Origin: Micromonospora sp. HM5-17 | GTDB lineage: Bacteria; Actinomycetota; Actinomycetes; Mycobacteriales; Micromonosporaceae | Length of the DNA stretch: 64,000 bases | Direction: 5' to 3' | NCBI RefSeq assembly: GCF_003762835.1 | Contig: NZ_RJWA01000011.1 | Coordinates: 55,845 to 119,844, forward strand | Part shown: positions 1 to 11,578 of the stretch, piece after piece | Layout: the number at the start of each line of letters is the position of its first letter | Numbering within the stretch: position 1 is the first letter of the stretch | The notes under the pieces: generated by a model | Databases searched by the model: none | Told to the model about the DNA's origin: nothing | Seen by the model: only the letters and a program-made list of their open reading frames with translations | Translations under genes and position numbers: made by a program

Positions 1-83
1 CCGGAGAGGAGGCGTACCTTCGTCTCCAGGTCCAGCGCGGCCAGCGCCCGCTCGATCGCCGCCTCGGGCGTCACAGGGTGCAC
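1..83 (-). CDS. Glycoside hydrolase family 3 (beta-glucosidase-like), N-terminal fragment
   Basis: The window edge cuts this minus-strand gene, so only about 27 residues are visible. They include AIERALAALDLETKVRLLSG, which looks like the opening of GH3 beta-glucosidases (the LxLEEKVxLLxG motif just before the active-site barrel). The family normally hydrolyses beta-glucosides. Two GTG starts are possible, at 83 and at 74; a GAGG lies upstream of both. It starts about 30 nt after the stop of the upstream SDR gene, so the two may share a transcript. The call rests on one short motif and is only moderately sure. Confidence 0.5.
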   Translation of the reverse strand, partial: MHPVTPEAAIERALAALDLETKVRLLS

Positions 84-111
84 GACCTCGATCGTAGTCG
101 ATGGATGGTTC

Positions 112-873
112 TCAGGTCCTCAGGTAGGAGGCGCCGTTGAGGTCGACGATCGCGCCGGAGGCCCACTCCGCCTCCGGCGAGGCGAGCCAGTGCACCGCCG
201 CCGCGATCTCCTCCGGCCGGGCCACCCGGTTGAACGGGCTCTGTGCCCGGATCGCGTCGCCGCGCGGCGCCTTGAGGTGCTCGTTGGTCATGTCGGTCTC
301 GACGAAGCCCGGCGCGACGGTGGCGACCGCGATGCCGTACGGCGCGAGGGCCACCGCCAGCGACTGGCCGAGCGAGTTCAGCGCCGCCTTGCTGGCGCCG
401 TACGCCGGCTGGGTCGGCTCGCCCCGGAAGGCTCCGCGGGACGAGACGTTGACGATCCGGCCGCGCCGCTCGCGCAGGTACGGCGCCGCGCACCAGATGG
501 CGTTCGCCGCGCCGAGCAGGTTGACGTCGAGGATCCGGCGCCACTGCTGCTGCCACTGCTCGTAGGAGGTCTCGAAGATCGGGTGCGGGTCGTCCGGGCC
601 GCCGAAGACCCCGGCGTTGTTGACGAGGACGTCGAGCCCGCCGAGCCGCGTCGCTGCCTCGTCCACCATGGCCCGCACCGCGGCCGGGTCGGCGAGGTCC
701 GCCTGGACGACGATGTGCCCGTCACCGGGCAGCGTGGCGACGAGCTGCTCGGCCAGCGGTGCGGAGTCCCGGTGGTGCACCGCCACCCGGTCGCCGCTGC
801 GGGCGAATGCGGTCGCCACCGCCCGCCCGATTCCTCGAGATGCCCCCGTCACCAGTACCGCACGTCCTGCCAT
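112..873 (-). CDS. SDR family oxidoreductase, FabG-like
   Basis: A 253-residue classical short-chain dehydrogenase/reductase, expected to be a cytosolic NAD(P)H-dependent ketone or alcohol oxidoreductase. Visible motifs are the cofactor-binding TGASRGIG near residues 9-16, NNAG near residue 87, a Ser in NVSSRG, and the catalytic YGASK (YxxxK). Length and motif spacing fit 3-oxoacyl-ACP reductase-like enzymes, but the substrate cannot be read from the sequence. It lies 33 nt downstream of the aminotransferase gene on the same strand, so co-transcription is likely. No good ribosome binding site precedes the ATG at 873. Confidence 0.85.
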   Translation of the reverse strand: MAGRAVLVTGASRGIGRAVATAFARSGDRVAVHHRDSAPLAEQLVATLPGDGHIVVQADLADPAAVRAMVDEAATRLGGLDVLVNNAGVFGGPDDPHPIFETSYEQWQQQWRRILDVNLLGAANAIWCAAPYLRERRGRIVNVSSRGAFRGEPTQPAYGASKAALNSLGQSLAVALAPYGIAVATVAPGFVETDMTNEHLKAPRGDAIRAQSPFNRVARPEEIAAAVHWLASPEAEWASGAIVDLNGASYLRT

Positions 874-906
874 GTGATCATCATGCCCCAGTCCGGGGTC
901 GGCGCC

Positions 907-1986
907 TCAGGCTCGGAGCGCGTCGGCGAGGCGGTCGAGCGCCGCACTGAAGTCGTTGGCGGGGAGGTGACCGAAACCGAGTCGGAACACCCGGTCGGCC
1001 TCGCCGAACCAGGAGCCCGGCGCGACGCGGACCTCGCGCTCCGCGAGACGGGCGTAGAAGCCGGCGACGGCGTGGTCGGAGAACAGCGCGGCGGGCAGGC
1101 GCAGGCAGCACATGGCGCCGCCGTCCGGCGGGACGATCTCCACCGGCTGCTCCCGGGCCCAGCGCAGCAGCTCGTCGAGGGCCTGCCCCAGCCGTCGCGC
1201 GCGGGCGGTGAGGATCTCGGCCTGCTGCCGGAGGACCTGCGCGGCGAGGAACTCGTCAACGGTCGAGCAGGCGATCGTGCTGTGGAACTTGGCCGCCCGG
1301 AGCTGCTCGTACAGCTCGGCGTCGGTCGTGGTCAACCACCCGAGCCGCAGCCCGGGGGCGCCGTGCGCCTTGGAGAGGGAGGAGCAGGTGGCGATCCGCG
1401 GCGACATCGCCGCCGCCGACCGCGGCACCGGGGCGGCGCCGTAGGTGGACGCCCGGTAGGTCTCGTCGACCAGGACGACCGCCCGTGGCGCGCGTTCCGC
1501 CACCGCGGCGAGCACCGCCGCGAGTTCCGCCTCGGTGAACCGGACCCCCGACGGGTTCTGCGGCGACGCCAGGGAGACCAGGCGGGTCTGCGGTGTGAGG
1601 GCCTGGGCGAACCGGTCCAGCGGCAACCGGTATCCGTCGTCGAACGCCAGCGGCACCACGTCGACCCGCATCCCGAGCCCCTCGGGAATGCTCCGGGCCG
1701 GCGGGAAGCAGGGTGTCGCCACCAGCACCCGGTCGCCGGGTACGCAGGTGACCTGGGCCAGCAGGAACATCGCCTCGATCGCGCCGACCGTCACCAGCAC
1801 CTGCTCGGCCGTGACGCCGACGTCCGCGGCGATCAGCGCGCGCAGCTCGGCGTCTCCCCGGGAGGTGCCGTAGTCGAGCCTCAGCCGTGCGAGCGCGGCG
1901 CCGTCGGCGAGGTCGCCGACGCTGAGCGGCGGACAGGTGCTCTCGGCCAGGTCGTAGCGGACCGGAGCGTCGATCAGCGTGGTCAT
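907..1986 (-). CDS. PLP-dependent class I/II aminotransferase
   Basis: A 359-residue fold-type I PLP enzyme. It carries SPQNPSG (cofactor/substrate loop), DETYR (the Asp that pairs with the pyridine nitrogen) and SLSKAHGAPGLRLGW, where the Lys should form the Schiff base and the Arg bind PLP phosphate. The N-terminus is short compared with AspC-type enzymes (about 390-400 residues). It should transfer an amino group between an amino acid and a 2-oxo acid; the substrate is unknown. The ATG at 1986 is chosen because similarity to the fold begins shortly after it. It runs divergently from the HIT gene, with about 170 nt between them. Confidence 0.8.
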   Translation of the reverse strand: MTTLIDAPVRYDLAESTCPPLSVGDLADGAALARLRLDYGTSRGDAELRALIAADVGVTAEQVLVTVGAIEAMFLLAQVTCVPGDRVLVATPCFPPARSIPEGLGMRVDVVPLAFDDGYRLPLDRFAQALTPQTRLVSLASPQNPSGVRFTEAELAAVLAAVAERAPRAVVLVDETYRASTYGAAPVPRSAAAMSPRIATCSSLSKAHGAPGLRLGWLTTTDAELYEQLRAAKFHSTIACSTVDEFLAAQVLRQQAEILTARARRLGQALDELLRWAREQPVEIVPPDGGAMCCLRLPAALFSDHAVAGFYARLAEREVRVAPGSWFGEADRVFRLGFGHLPANDFSAALDRLADALRA

Positions 1987-2141
1987 GGCGCTTGGGGCGA
2001 AGGCGGTCACGAGGTCGATGATCGGGGGCCCTACGGGGCGGAGACAGAGCCAATGCCGCGGCGGTGGTTCGACCGGGGCCGCGTCGTCGGTGGTCGGGCG
2101 GCGGCGCGGGTGGGCGTGCGGCCGTGGCCGGGCGACACCCC

Positions 2142-2147
2142 TACGAT
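2142..2147 (+). promoter_or_regulatory. -10 box of a leaderless promoter for the HIT gene
   Basis: TACGAT lies exactly 7 nt before the ATG at 2155. A TAnnnT box 6-7 nt ahead of a start codon is the usual layout of leaderless actinobacterial genes. It selects the ATG at 2155 over the in-frame ATG at 2146, which lies partly inside the box. Confidence 0.55.
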
Positions 2148-2154
2148 GCGGGGC

Positions 2155-2511
2155 ATGGAGAGCGGAAGCGACTGCCTGTTCTGCCGGATCGTCGCCGGGG
2201 AGATCCCGGCGACCGTGGTCCGGGAAACCGACACCACCCTGGCCTTCCGGGACATCAACCCGCAGGCGCCGGTGCACGTGCTGGTGATTCCGAAGGAGCA
2301 CCATGCGGACGTCGTGACCCTGGCCCAGGCGAACCCGGCGCTGGCCGGTGAGGTGCTCGGCACGGCGGCGGCGGTGGCGGAGAGCGAAGGGCTCCGCGCC
2401 GACGGCTTCCGATTGATCTTCAACACCGGTCCGTACGGCGGGCAGGAGGTCTTCCACGCGCACGCGCACGTGCTGGGCGGCGAGCCGCTGGGGCCGATGC
2501 GTGCCCGCTGA
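2155..2511 (+). CDS. HIT family nucleotide hydrolase/transferase
   Basis: A 118-residue histidine triad protein of typical family length. It opens with SDCLFCRIVAGEIP, with the C-x2-C of zinc-binding HINT proteins, and ends with the triad in FHAHAHVLGG, whose His residues carry out phosphoramidate hydrolysis of nucleotides such as AMP-lysine. It is cytosolic. In many actinobacteria a HIT gene lies near phoH; here a serine hydrolase gene has come between them. The start is set by the leaderless -10 box at 2142-2147. Confidence 0.9.
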   Translation: MESGSDCLFCRIVAGEIPATVVRETDTTLAFRDINPQAPVHVLVIPKEHHADVVTLAQANPALAGEVLGTAAAVAESEGLRADGFRLIFNTGPYGGQEVFHAHAHVLGGEPLGPMRAR

Positions 2512-2743
2512 CCCGGCGCCGCTGAGTCCGACGCCCGGCGGGCGGACCCGCCGCCTCGCCGGCCGGGGCAGACGTCGCCGGCACCCCGTGCCCACGGCGA
2601 CGCAGGTCCCGCCGGAGACCGCGCCCGCAGCCCGATATCATCACTGATCTTGACGCGCCCGTCCCCTCGCCGCCGGCGGCGAGGGGACGAACGGAGGCCG
2701 GTGAGCGGTCGATGGCGGTCGAGGAACGACGAGGGGGCGGGAC

Positions 2744-4147
2744 ATGACCGAGATGAGCCGACGGTACGAGCGGATGGTCCGGCAGGCGCAGGCGGAGTCC
2801 CGGATCCCGGCGGTCTCCGTCGCCCTGCACCGGGCGGACCGGCCGCTCTGGACCTGCACCGTCGGCACCACCGGCAACGCGGCCCCGCTCACCGAGCGGA
2901 CCGCCTTCCGGATCGGCTCGGTCACCAAGACCTTCACCGCGGTCCTCGTCCTGCAGTGTCGTGACGACGGCCTGCTCGACCTCGACGACCCGATCTCGGC
3001 GCACCTCGACGTCCCGGCGCACGGTACGGCGACGATCCGCCGGCTGCTGTCGCACACCTCCGGCCTGCAACGCGAGCCGTACGGCGACGTCTGGGACACC
3101 CTGCACACCCCGGAGCTGGCCGAATTCCTCGCCGACCTGGCCCGGGCCGAGCGGGTGCTGCCGCCGGCCCGCCGGTTCCACTACTCGAACCTCGGGGTCG
3201 CGCTGCTCGGACAGGCCGTCGCCCGGCTCCGCGGCGGCACCTGGGCCGAGGTGCTCGCCGACCGGATCCTCCGTCCGCTCGGGCTCGCCGACACCACCCC
3301 GACCCCGCCGCCGGACGCGGCGACCGGGTTCCTGGTCGACGCGTACTCCGACCACGCCCGGCCGGAGCCGAACACCGACCTCGGCGCGCTCGGGCCGGCC
3401 GGCCAGCTCTGGAGCACCGCGCCGGACATGGCGCGCTGGGCGGCCTTCCTCGCCGACCCGGCGACGGTGGACCCGGACGGCGCGGTGCTGAGTCCCGCGA
3501 CCCTGGACGAGATGCGCTGGCCGCTGACGACCACCGACGAGGCGCTCTGGTCCGTCGGGTTCGGGCTCGGCCTGATCCTGGTGCCGCAGACCGGGCCGAC
3601 CGGGTCGCGTACGGCCGGTGGTGAGCGGATCACGCACGTCGGGCACGACGGCGCGATGCCCGGCTTCCTCGCCAGCGTCTACGGCCGGCGGGGCGGCACC
3701 GGTACCCCGGCGGCGCTGGGCTGCGCGGTCCTCGGGTCCTCCGGCACCGGCACCGCCGTCCACGAGCTGGTCCACCAGCTGCTTGCCGCCTCCGCCGAGG
3801 GTGACCCGGCCGACATCGAGCCCTGGACCCCGGGCGAGCCCGCGCCCGAGGCGTACCGGGGACTGCTCGGCCACTGGCGGGGCGAGGGGTTCGAGTATGT
3901 CTTCTTCTGGCGGGACGGAACCCTGCGGGCCCGGGGCGTCGGCGACCCCGTCGGGCGGCCGCCCGCGGTCTTCGTGCCGCTGCCGGACCGCCCGGACGTG
4001 CTGCGTACCGTCTCGGGCCGGGAGGCCGGGGAACTCCTCCGGCTCACCCGGGACGACCAGGGCAACGTGATCATGATGCACTGGGCGACGTACCGGTTCA
4101 CCCGGCACCAGGAGACGTTCGACCGGTTCGACTTTCGTCGGGGCTGA
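2744..4147 (+). CDS. Serine hydrolase, class C beta-lactamase / DD-peptidase fold
   Basis: A 467-residue protein of the beta-lactamase superfamily. It has SVTK (SxxK nucleophile motif) near residue 65, YSN (YxN) near residue 147, and an HVGHDG motif in the place of the KTG/HxG box. Members are esterases, D-aminopeptidases or DD-carboxypeptidases; true resistance enzymes are a minority. No signal peptide is visible, so a cytosolic esterase or peptidase is more likely than a periplasmic beta-lactamase. A C-terminal domain of about 110 residues follows the catalytic domain, as in many actinobacterial members. The ATG follows a GGGGGCGGGAC ribosome site. Confidence 0.85.
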   Translation: MTEMSRRYERMVRQAQAESRIPAVSVALHRADRPLWTCTVGTTGNAAPLTERTAFRIGSVTKTFTAVLVLQCRDDGLLDLDDPISAHLDVPAHGTATIRRLLSHTSGLQREPYGDVWDTLHTPELAEFLADLARAERVLPPARRFHYSNLGVALLGQAVARLRGGTWAEVLADRILRPLGLADTTPTPPPDAATGFLVDAYSDHARPEPNTDLGALGPAGQLWSTAPDMARWAAFLADPATVDPDGAVLSPATLDEMRWPLTTTDEALWSVGFGLGLILVPQTGPTGSRTAGGERITHVGHDGAMPGFLASVYGRRGGTGTPAALGCAVLGSSGTGTAVHELVHQLLAASAEGDPADIEPWTPGEPAPEAYRGLLGHWRGEGFEYVFFWRDGTLRARGVGDPVGRPPAVFVPLPDRPDVLRTVSGREAGELLRLTRDDQGNVIMMHWATYRFTRHQETFDRFDFRRG

Positions 4148-4417
4148 GCGGCCCCGCGTCGTTCGGGCGAGCGGATCTCCCGGTGCGCCGTGGCCGGTCC
4201 CGCCGGAGGTGTTCCCGATCGCCTCTCCTGGTGTCGGACGGAGTTCGCCGTCCCGTTGACCGGTTTTGGGTACCCGACCGGGTCGGGGAAGACCGGCGGA
4301 AATGGGCAGCCTACCGTCGGCGTTGAACGGATACGATGACGGCAACGTCCGCACGCCGCGTCACCCCGGCGCGGCATTGAGATCGAGAGCAGGTGGCACA
4401 GGGCGCAGGCCCGACCC

Positions 4418-6526
<2,109 letters not shown>

Positions 6527-6541
6527 CATCAGGGGAACCAG

Positions 6542-7009
6542 TTGTCCATAGAGATCGCCAACGAGTCGGGTACGACGGTCGACACCGACGCGGTGCTCGC
6601 CGTCGCCCGGTACGCCCTCGACGAGATGGGGGTCAACTCCCTCGCCGAGCTGTCGATACTGCTCGTCGACGTCGACTACATGTCCGAGCTCAACCACCGC
6701 TGGATGGGCGGCGACGGGCCCACCGACGTCCTCGCCTTCCCCATGGACGAGGGAAGCGTCGACCACGGCCCCGGCGAGGCGAACGGCGGGGAGCCGGCGC
6801 TCCTCGGCGACATCGTGCTCTGCCCGGAGGTGGCCGCCAGACAGGCCGCGGTCGCCGGGCACTCGGCCGCCGACGAGCTGCACCTGTTGACCGTGCACGG
6901 TGTGCTGCACCTGCTCGGCTACGACCATGCAGAGCCGGAGGAGGAGCGGGAGATGTTCGCGCTACAGGCCCGCCTCCTGGACGGCTGGCGCGCGAGCCGG
7001 GTGCACTGA
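6542..7009 (+). CDS. ybeY: Endoribonuclease YbeY
   Basis: A 155-residue UPF0054 protein. The zinc-binding signature [11 protein letters not shown] lies near residues 119-129 and supplies three His ligands. YbeY is a single-strand-specific RNase needed for 16S rRNA 3'-end maturation and ribosome quality control. The start is TTG at 6542, preceded by AGGGGA at suitable distance; no ATG or GTG fits. It lies 15 nt after phoH, and its stop overlaps the ATG of the CorC-like gene (TGATG), so the two are translationally coupled. Confidence 0.95.
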   Translation: MSIEIANESGTTVDTDAVLAVARYALDEMGVNSLAELSILLVDVDYMSELNHRWMGGDGPTDVLAFPMDEGSVDHGPGEANGGEPALLGDIVLCPEVAARQAAVAGHSAADELHLLTVHGVLHLLGYDHAEPEEEREMFALQARLLDGWRASRVH

Positions 7010-8499
7010 TGCCCGGTCACTTAGCCGTGCTGGCCGCGCCGCCCGTACCGCTGGTGGCGGCGGGCGCCCCGACGGCCGGCCTTCCCGACCTCCAGCTGCT
7101 GCTCGTCGCCGCCGCGCTGGTCGTCCTCGCCGGCATCTTCGCGATGGCGGACGCGGCGCTCGGCGCCGTCTCCCCGGCGCAGGCCGGCGAGCTCGCCCGC
7201 GACGGCGTCCGTGGAGCCCGCACCCTCCAGATCGTCGCCGCGGACGCGGTCCGACACATCAATCTGCTGCTGTTGCTCCGCCTGCTCTGCGAGCTGACCG
7301 CCACCGTCCTCGTCGCGCTGGTCGCGGTCGACACCTTCGGCGCCGGCGTGACGGCGGCGCTGATCACCGCCGGTGCGATGACGGTGGTCAGCTTCGTCGT
7401 CGTCGGGGTCGCGCCGCGCACCATCGGCCGGCAGCACGCGTACGCGGTCGGCCGGATCACGGCTCCGCTGGTCCGCTGGCTCGGGCGGGTGCTCAACCCG
7501 CTCGCCTCGCTGCTCATCCTGATCGGCAACGCGGTGACGCCGGGGCGTGGCTTCCGGGAGGGGCCGTTCGCCACCCAGATCGAGCTGCGGGAGCTGGTCG
7601 ACCTGGCGGAGCAGCGCGGGGTGGTCGAGCACGGCGAGCGACAGATGATCCATTCGGTCTTCGCGCTCGGCGACACCATCGTCCGCGAGGTCATGGTGCC
7701 GCGTACCGAGATGGTCTGGATCGAGGCGCACAAGCGGCTGCCGCAGGCGCTGACGCTCTTCCTCCGCTCCGGTTTCTCCCGGATTCCGGTCATCGGGGAG
7801 AGCGTCGACGACGTGCTCGGGGTGCTCTACCTCAAGGACGTCATCCGGCAGACCCAGGGCGGCGACCCGGACGCCAACGACCGCGCGGTGGCCGAGGTGA
7901 TGCGGACGGCGACCTTCGTGCCCGAGTCGAAGCCGGTCGACGACCTCCTCTCCGAGATGCAGGCGGCCCGGACCCACATGGTGATCGTCGTGGACGAGTA
8001 CGGCGGCACCGGTGGCCTGGTTACCATCGAGGACATCCTCGAGGAGATCGTCGGCGAGATCACCGACGAGTACGACGTCGAACGGCCGCCGGTGGAGCGG
8101 CTCGACGACGGCGAGGTGCGGGTCACCGCCCGGCTGCCGGTCGAGACCCTCGGCGAGCTGTTCGACGTGGAGTTGCCGGCCGACGAGGTGGAGACCGTCG
8201 GCGGCCTGCTCGCCCAGGCGCTCGGCCGGGTCCCCATCCCCGGGGCCGAGGCCGAGGTGAACGGGCTCCGACTCCTCGCCGAGGGGACCACCGGCCGCCG
8301 CAACCACATCGACTCCGTGCTGGTCCGCCGGGTGAGCGCGGCGGACCAGCGTGACCGCGAGCGCGACCAGCGCGAGCGGGACCACGACCACGACCCGGTC
8401 CGTGCCTCCGACCGCGAGGCCGGGCCCGAGTTCCGGGCCGAACAGCCAACCCGGGAGGAGCACTCCCGGTCCGAGGAGAGGCAACCCGCTGATGCCTGA
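7009..8499 (+). CDS. Hemolysin/CorC-like membrane protein (DUF21-CBS-CBS-CorC_HlyC)
   Basis: A 496-residue membrane protein. The N-terminal DUF21 part (about residues 25-180) has four hydrophobic segments. Two CBS domains follow (about 215-340, with VMVPRTEM and [19 protein letters not shown]), then a CorC_HlyC domain to about residue 440. The last 50 residues are highly charged, rich in Asp, Arg, Glu and His, and look disordered. The family is linked to magnesium/cobalt efflux or resistance; the hemolysin label is historical. The ATG overlaps the ybeY stop. The 3' end overlaps the next gene by 8 nt. Confidence 0.9.
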   Translation: MPGHLAVLAAPPVPLVAAGAPTAGLPDLQLLLVAAALVVLAGIFAMADAALGAVSPAQAGELARDGVRGARTLQIVAADAVRHINLLLLLRLLCELTATVLVALVAVDTFGAGVTAALITAGAMTVVSFVVVGVAPRTIGRQHAYAVGRITAPLVRWLGRVLNPLASLLILIGNAVTPGRGFREGPFATQIELRELVDLAEQRGVVEHGERQMIHSVFALGDTIVREVMVPRTEMVWIEAHKRLPQALTLFLRSGFSRIPVIGESVDDVLGVLYLKDVIRQTQGGDPDANDRAVAEVMRTATFVPESKPVDDLLSEMQAARTHMVIVVDEYGGTGGLVTIEDILEEIVGEITDEYDVERPPVERLDDGEVRVTARLPVETLGELFDVELPADEVETVGGLLAQALGRVPIPGAEAEVNGLRLLAEGTTGRRNHIDSVLVRRVSAADQRDRERDQRERDHDHDPVRASDREAGPEFRAEQPTREEHSRSEERQPADA

Positions 8500-8893
8500 G
8501 TCGTCTGCTGCCGCCCCGGCTGCCCCGGCCGGGCTGTCTCCCGCCGCCCCGGCGGCCGCCGAGCTGACGGCCGAGGACGCCAAGCTGGTGGTCCTGGCCC
8601 GCGGCGCGCGGGCGCGGATCGGCGCGGTCGAGGGCGCGGCCGTCCGCGACCAGGACGGCCGTACCTACGCCGCCGCCAGTGTCTCGCTGCCCTCACTGAC
8701 CATCACCGCCCTCCAGTTGGCGGTCGCGTCGGCGGTCGCCGCCGGCGCCACCCGCCTGGAGGCCGGGGCGGTGGTCACCGAGGCGTCGACCCTGGACGGG
8801 GCCGGGCACGCCGCCGTCCGGGACCTGTCGGCCGACGCGCCGATCCACGTGGCCGCCCCGGACGGCACCGTGCTCGGCACGGTGGTCGAGTGA
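8492..8893 (+). CDS. Cytidine-deaminase-like protein lacking zinc ligands
   Basis: A 133-residue protein between the corC-like gene and era, the place held by Rv2365c in M. tuberculosis. The stretch around residues 45-95 ([20 protein letters not shown], then [14 protein letters not shown]) resembles the core of cytidine deaminases. However, the zinc-binding HAE/CAE and PCxxC motifs are absent, so catalysis is unlikely. The first 25 residues are an Ala/Pro-rich tail. The role is unknown. It overlaps the upstream gene by 8 nt and era by 4 nt (GTGA), so all are in one operon. Confidence 0.75.
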   Translation: MPESSAAAPAAPAGLSPAAPAAAELTAEDAKLVVLARGARARIGAVEGAAVRDQDGRTYAAASVSLPSLTITALQLAVASAVAAGATRLEAGAVVTEASTLDGAGHAAVRDLSADAPIHVAAPDGTVLGTVVE

Positions 8894-9789
8894 CGGCGGG
8901 CCGCGAGGCGGACGGCTACCGGGCCGGGTTCGCCTGCTTCGTCGGTCGCCCCAACGCCGGCAAGTCGACGCTGACCAACGCGATCGTCGGGCAGAAGATC
9001 GCCATCACCTCGAACAAGCCGCAGACCACCCGGCACGTGATCCGGGCCGTCCTGCACCGTCCGAACGCGCAGCTCGTCCTGGTGGACACGCCCGGCCTGC
9101 ACCGACCCCGTACGCTGCTCGGCGAGCGCCTCAACGACCTGGTCCGGCACACCTGGAGCGAGGTCGACGTGATCGGCCTCTGCCTGCCGGCCGACGAGGC
9201 GATCGGGCGTGGCGACCGGTTCATCAGCGGTGAGCTGGCCGGGTCGAAGGCCACGGTGCTGGCGGTGGTGACCAAGGCCGACCTGGTCGACCGGAAGCGG
9301 CTGGCCGAGCAGCTGCTCGCGGTCAGCAAGCTGGGCGACTTCGCCGAGGTCGTCCCGGTCAGCGCGGTCTCCGGGTACCAGGTCGAGACCCTGGTCGACG
9401 TGATGACCCGGTACCTGCCGCCCTCGCCACAGCTCTACCCCGACGACATGCTCACCGACGAGCCGGAGCAGGTCCTGGTCGCCGAGCTGATCCGGGAGGC
9501 GGCGCTGGAGGGGGTCCGGGACGAGCTGCCGCACTCGATCGCGGTGGTGGTCGAGGAGATGATTCGGGAGGGGCGGCTGACGAAGGTCTACGCCGACGTG
9601 TACGTCGAACGCCCGAGCCAGAAGGCGATCGTGATCGGCGCCCGGGGCAGCCGGCTCAAGGAGGTCGGCACCCGGGCCCGGCAGCAGATCGAGGAGCTGC
9701 TCGGCACCCGGATCTATCTCGACCTGCATGTCCGGGTCGCCAAGGACTGGCAACGGGATCCGAAGCAGCTCCGCAAGCTCGGGTTCTGA
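8890..9789 (+). CDS. era: GTPase Era
   Basis: A 299-residue Era GTPase, full length for the family. It has G1 GRPNAGKS (residues 19-26), the G2 effector loop region KPQTTRH, G3 DTPG, G4 TKAD, and a C-terminal KH domain with VIGARGSRLKEVG (the GxxG RNA-binding loop). Era binds the 3' end of 16S rRNA and assists 30S assembly, which fits with ybeY in the same operon. GTG at 8890 overlaps the preceding stop as GTGA. Confidence 0.97.
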   Translation: MTAGREADGYRAGFACFVGRPNAGKSTLTNAIVGQKIAITSNKPQTTRHVIRAVLHRPNAQLVLVDTPGLHRPRTLLGERLNDLVRHTWSEVDVIGLCLPADEAIGRGDRFISGELAGSKATVLAVVTKADLVDRKRLAEQLLAVSKLGDFAEVVPVSAVSGYQVETLVDVMTRYLPPSPQLYPDDMLTDEPEQVLVAELIREAALEGVRDELPHSIAVVVEEMIREGRLTKVYADVYVERPSQKAIVIGARGSRLKEVGTRARQQIEELLGTRIYLDLHVRVAKDWQRDPKQLRKLGF

Positions 9790-9824
9790 GACGGACGGTG
9801 CCGCCGACGCCGGGGGAGGAGCGG

Positions 9825-10478
9825 ATGGGCAGCATCCTGTCGGTGCACCTGGCCGTACCGATGCCGAACAGCGCCAAGGCGGTCGGGGTCACCGGCATCC
9901 TGAAGCGGCCGGTGGAGGGCCCGGTGCAGGTCCGGGCCCCGGGTCCGAAGACGGTCGGGCTGGGCAGCGGGCTGGTCGGCGACCAGATCTTCGACGTGGA
10001 GCACCACGGCGGTGACGACCAGGCGGTGTACGCGTACGCCCGGGAAGACTACGACTGGTGGGAGAGGGAGCTGGGTCGGACGCTGCCCGGTGGTGTCTTC
10101 GGCGACAACCTCACCACGGTCGGGGTCGACGTCAACGGGGCGCTCCTCGGCGAGCGTTGGCGGATCGGCGCGACGCTGGTGCTCCAGGTCACCTTCGCCC
10201 GCATCCCGTGCGCCACGTTCCAGCTCGTGATGGCCGAGCCGCACTGGATCAAGCGGTTCACCCGGGAGGCCCGGCCCGGGGCGTACCTGCGGGTCGTCGA
10301 GCCGGGCGAGGTGCGGGCCGGTGACGAGGTGACGGTGGTGCACCGGCCGGCGCACGGGGTGACCGTCGCGGAGGGCTTCCGGGCCTGGACGCTCGAACCC
10401 GAGTTGCTGCCGCGCCTGCTGGAGTCGGACGCGCCCGAGAGGCTGAAGGAGAAGGTCCGGCGGCGGCTTGGCCGGTGA
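9825..10478 (+). CDS. MOSC domain protein, YiiM-like
   Basis: A 217-residue MOSC protein. Visible are the HHGGDDQAVYAY segment, GVFGDNLTT, and a conserved Cys in RIPCATFQ, which in MOSC proteins is thought to carry sulfur for molybdenum cofactor chemistry. YiiM-type members are associated with reduction of N-hydroxylated compounds such as 6-hydroxylaminopurine. The ATG at 9825 follows GGAGGAGCGG. It lies 35 nt after era on the same strand and may be the last gene of that operon. Confidence 0.85.
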   Translation: MGSILSVHLAVPMPNSAKAVGVTGILKRPVEGPVQVRAPGPKTVGLGSGLVGDQIFDVEHHGGDDQAVYAYAREDYDWWERELGRTLPGGVFGDNLTTVGVDVNGALLGERWRIGATLVLQVTFARIPCATFQLVMAEPHWIKRFTREARPGAYLRVVEPGEVRAGDEVTVVHRPAHGVTVAEGFRAWTLEPELLPRLLESDAPERLKEKVRRRLGR

Positions 10479-10610
10479 CCGACCGCACCGTGGGCCGGTG
10501 GGACCTGACCCGGTCCGTCGACCTGTCCGCCCGGTGCGATCGCCCCGGGCGCGGTGTGCCTGGTGTGTCGCATGGCCGGGAGCCACCCTGCGGCGCGGTG
10601 GCGCGCCCGG

Positions 10611-11405
10611 TCAGATCTGCCGGATCGTGACGTCGCCGCTGTCGGCCCAGACGTCGAGCACCTCGGTCGCGGTCGGGTCGTCGCGCACCTCGATCTGGGA
10701 GTCGGGGATGTCCGGACTGGTCCGTACCCGGTAGCTTCCGGCCGGGACGCGGAGCTCGATCGAGCCGCTCGATGCCCGAGCCTCCACCGACCCGACCGTG
10801 GCCAGGGTCAGGGTGATGTCGCCGGACCCCGTCTCCACCTGCACCTTTCCGTTCCCGAGATCGCGTCCCTCGACGTTGCCCGCGTCGGCGTGCGCGGTGA
10901 CCGGTCCCGAGATCCGGCTGAGGGTGATGTCGCCCGAACCGGTCTCGGCCCGGACCGCCCCGCTGGCGCCGGAGACCCTGATGTCGCCGGCGCCGACCCT
11001 CAGGTCCACCTCCGCGACGTCGGTCAACGACACGTCGCCGGAACCGTTCTCGCCGCGGACCGCCACGCCCTTCGGGGCGACGACCTGGTACGAGACGCTG
11101 CACTGCGGGCCGCAGTCGGTGGCGAGGTGGAGGGTGGTGCCCTCGATCCGGTAGGTCGCCTCGTCCGGGTTTCCCTCGCCCCGGTACCGGACCACTCGCT
11201 TGATCTCCACCCCCGACGCGGTGCCGGTCCGCACGGTCAGGTCCCCGGCACCCGGGGAGAGCCTGATCTCGGTGATCTGGTCCTGCTCGGTGTCGGTGAA
11301 GTCGAGGCGGCGTTCCTCGAAGGTCTCGAGGGGATCACAGGCGGTGAGCACGGCGAGGGCGACGAGCCCGGCGACGGCAACGACGAAGGTCCGGCTGGTT
11401 GGCAT
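10611..11405 (-). CDS. DUF4097-type beta-repeat lipoprotein
   Basis: A 264-residue probable lipoprotein. The signal segment ends in the lipobox LTAC (Cys near residue 23). The rest is a run of short beta-strand repeats with recurring motifs of the type GSGDITL, GAGDIRV and SGSIEL, typical of DUF4097/DUF2807 beta-helix adhesin-like proteins. Function is unknown. The gene converges on the MOSC gene. The ATG lies 6 nt after a TAGCCT box, which suggests leaderless transcription. Confidence 0.75.
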   Translation of the reverse strand: MPTSRTFVVAVAGLVALAVLTACDPLETFEERRLDFTDTEQDQITEIRLSPGAGDLTVRTGTASGVEIKRVVRYRGEGNPDEATYRIEGTTLHLATDCGPQCSVSYQVVAPKGVAVRGENGSGDVSLTDVAEVDLRVGAGDIRVSGASGAVRAETGSGDITLSRISGPVTAHADAGNVEGRDLGNGKVQVETGSGDITLTLATVGSVEARASSGSIELRVPAGSYRVRTSPDIPDSQIEVRDDPTATEVLDVWADSGDVTIRQI

Positions 11406-11411
11406 GACCGC

Positions 11412-11417
11412 AGGCTA
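11412..11417 (-). promoter_or_regulatory. -10 box of a leaderless promoter for the DUF4097 lipoprotein gene
   Basis: On the minus strand TAGCCT is followed by 6 nt and then the ATG at 11405. Same layout as the other leaderless candidates in this window. Confidence 0.5.
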
Positions 11418-11578
11418 CGGTGGTACGGGGCGATCGACATCCGGGGGTAACCCCCCTGTGGGACGGGGGAGCACCCTGAGCCGACCCCGATGGAGGAGCG
11501 CGATCGGTGCCGGCGCCGGTGCGGCCGGGGGACCGACCGCGGCGTGGCGGGTGTCGGCCGGCAGGGAAGAATGGGCGG

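Noticed and set aside
1..4147. Biosynthetic gene cluster (SDR, aminotransferase, serine hydrolase)
   Set aside because: No core biosynthetic enzyme, carrier protein or consistent operon joins these genes.
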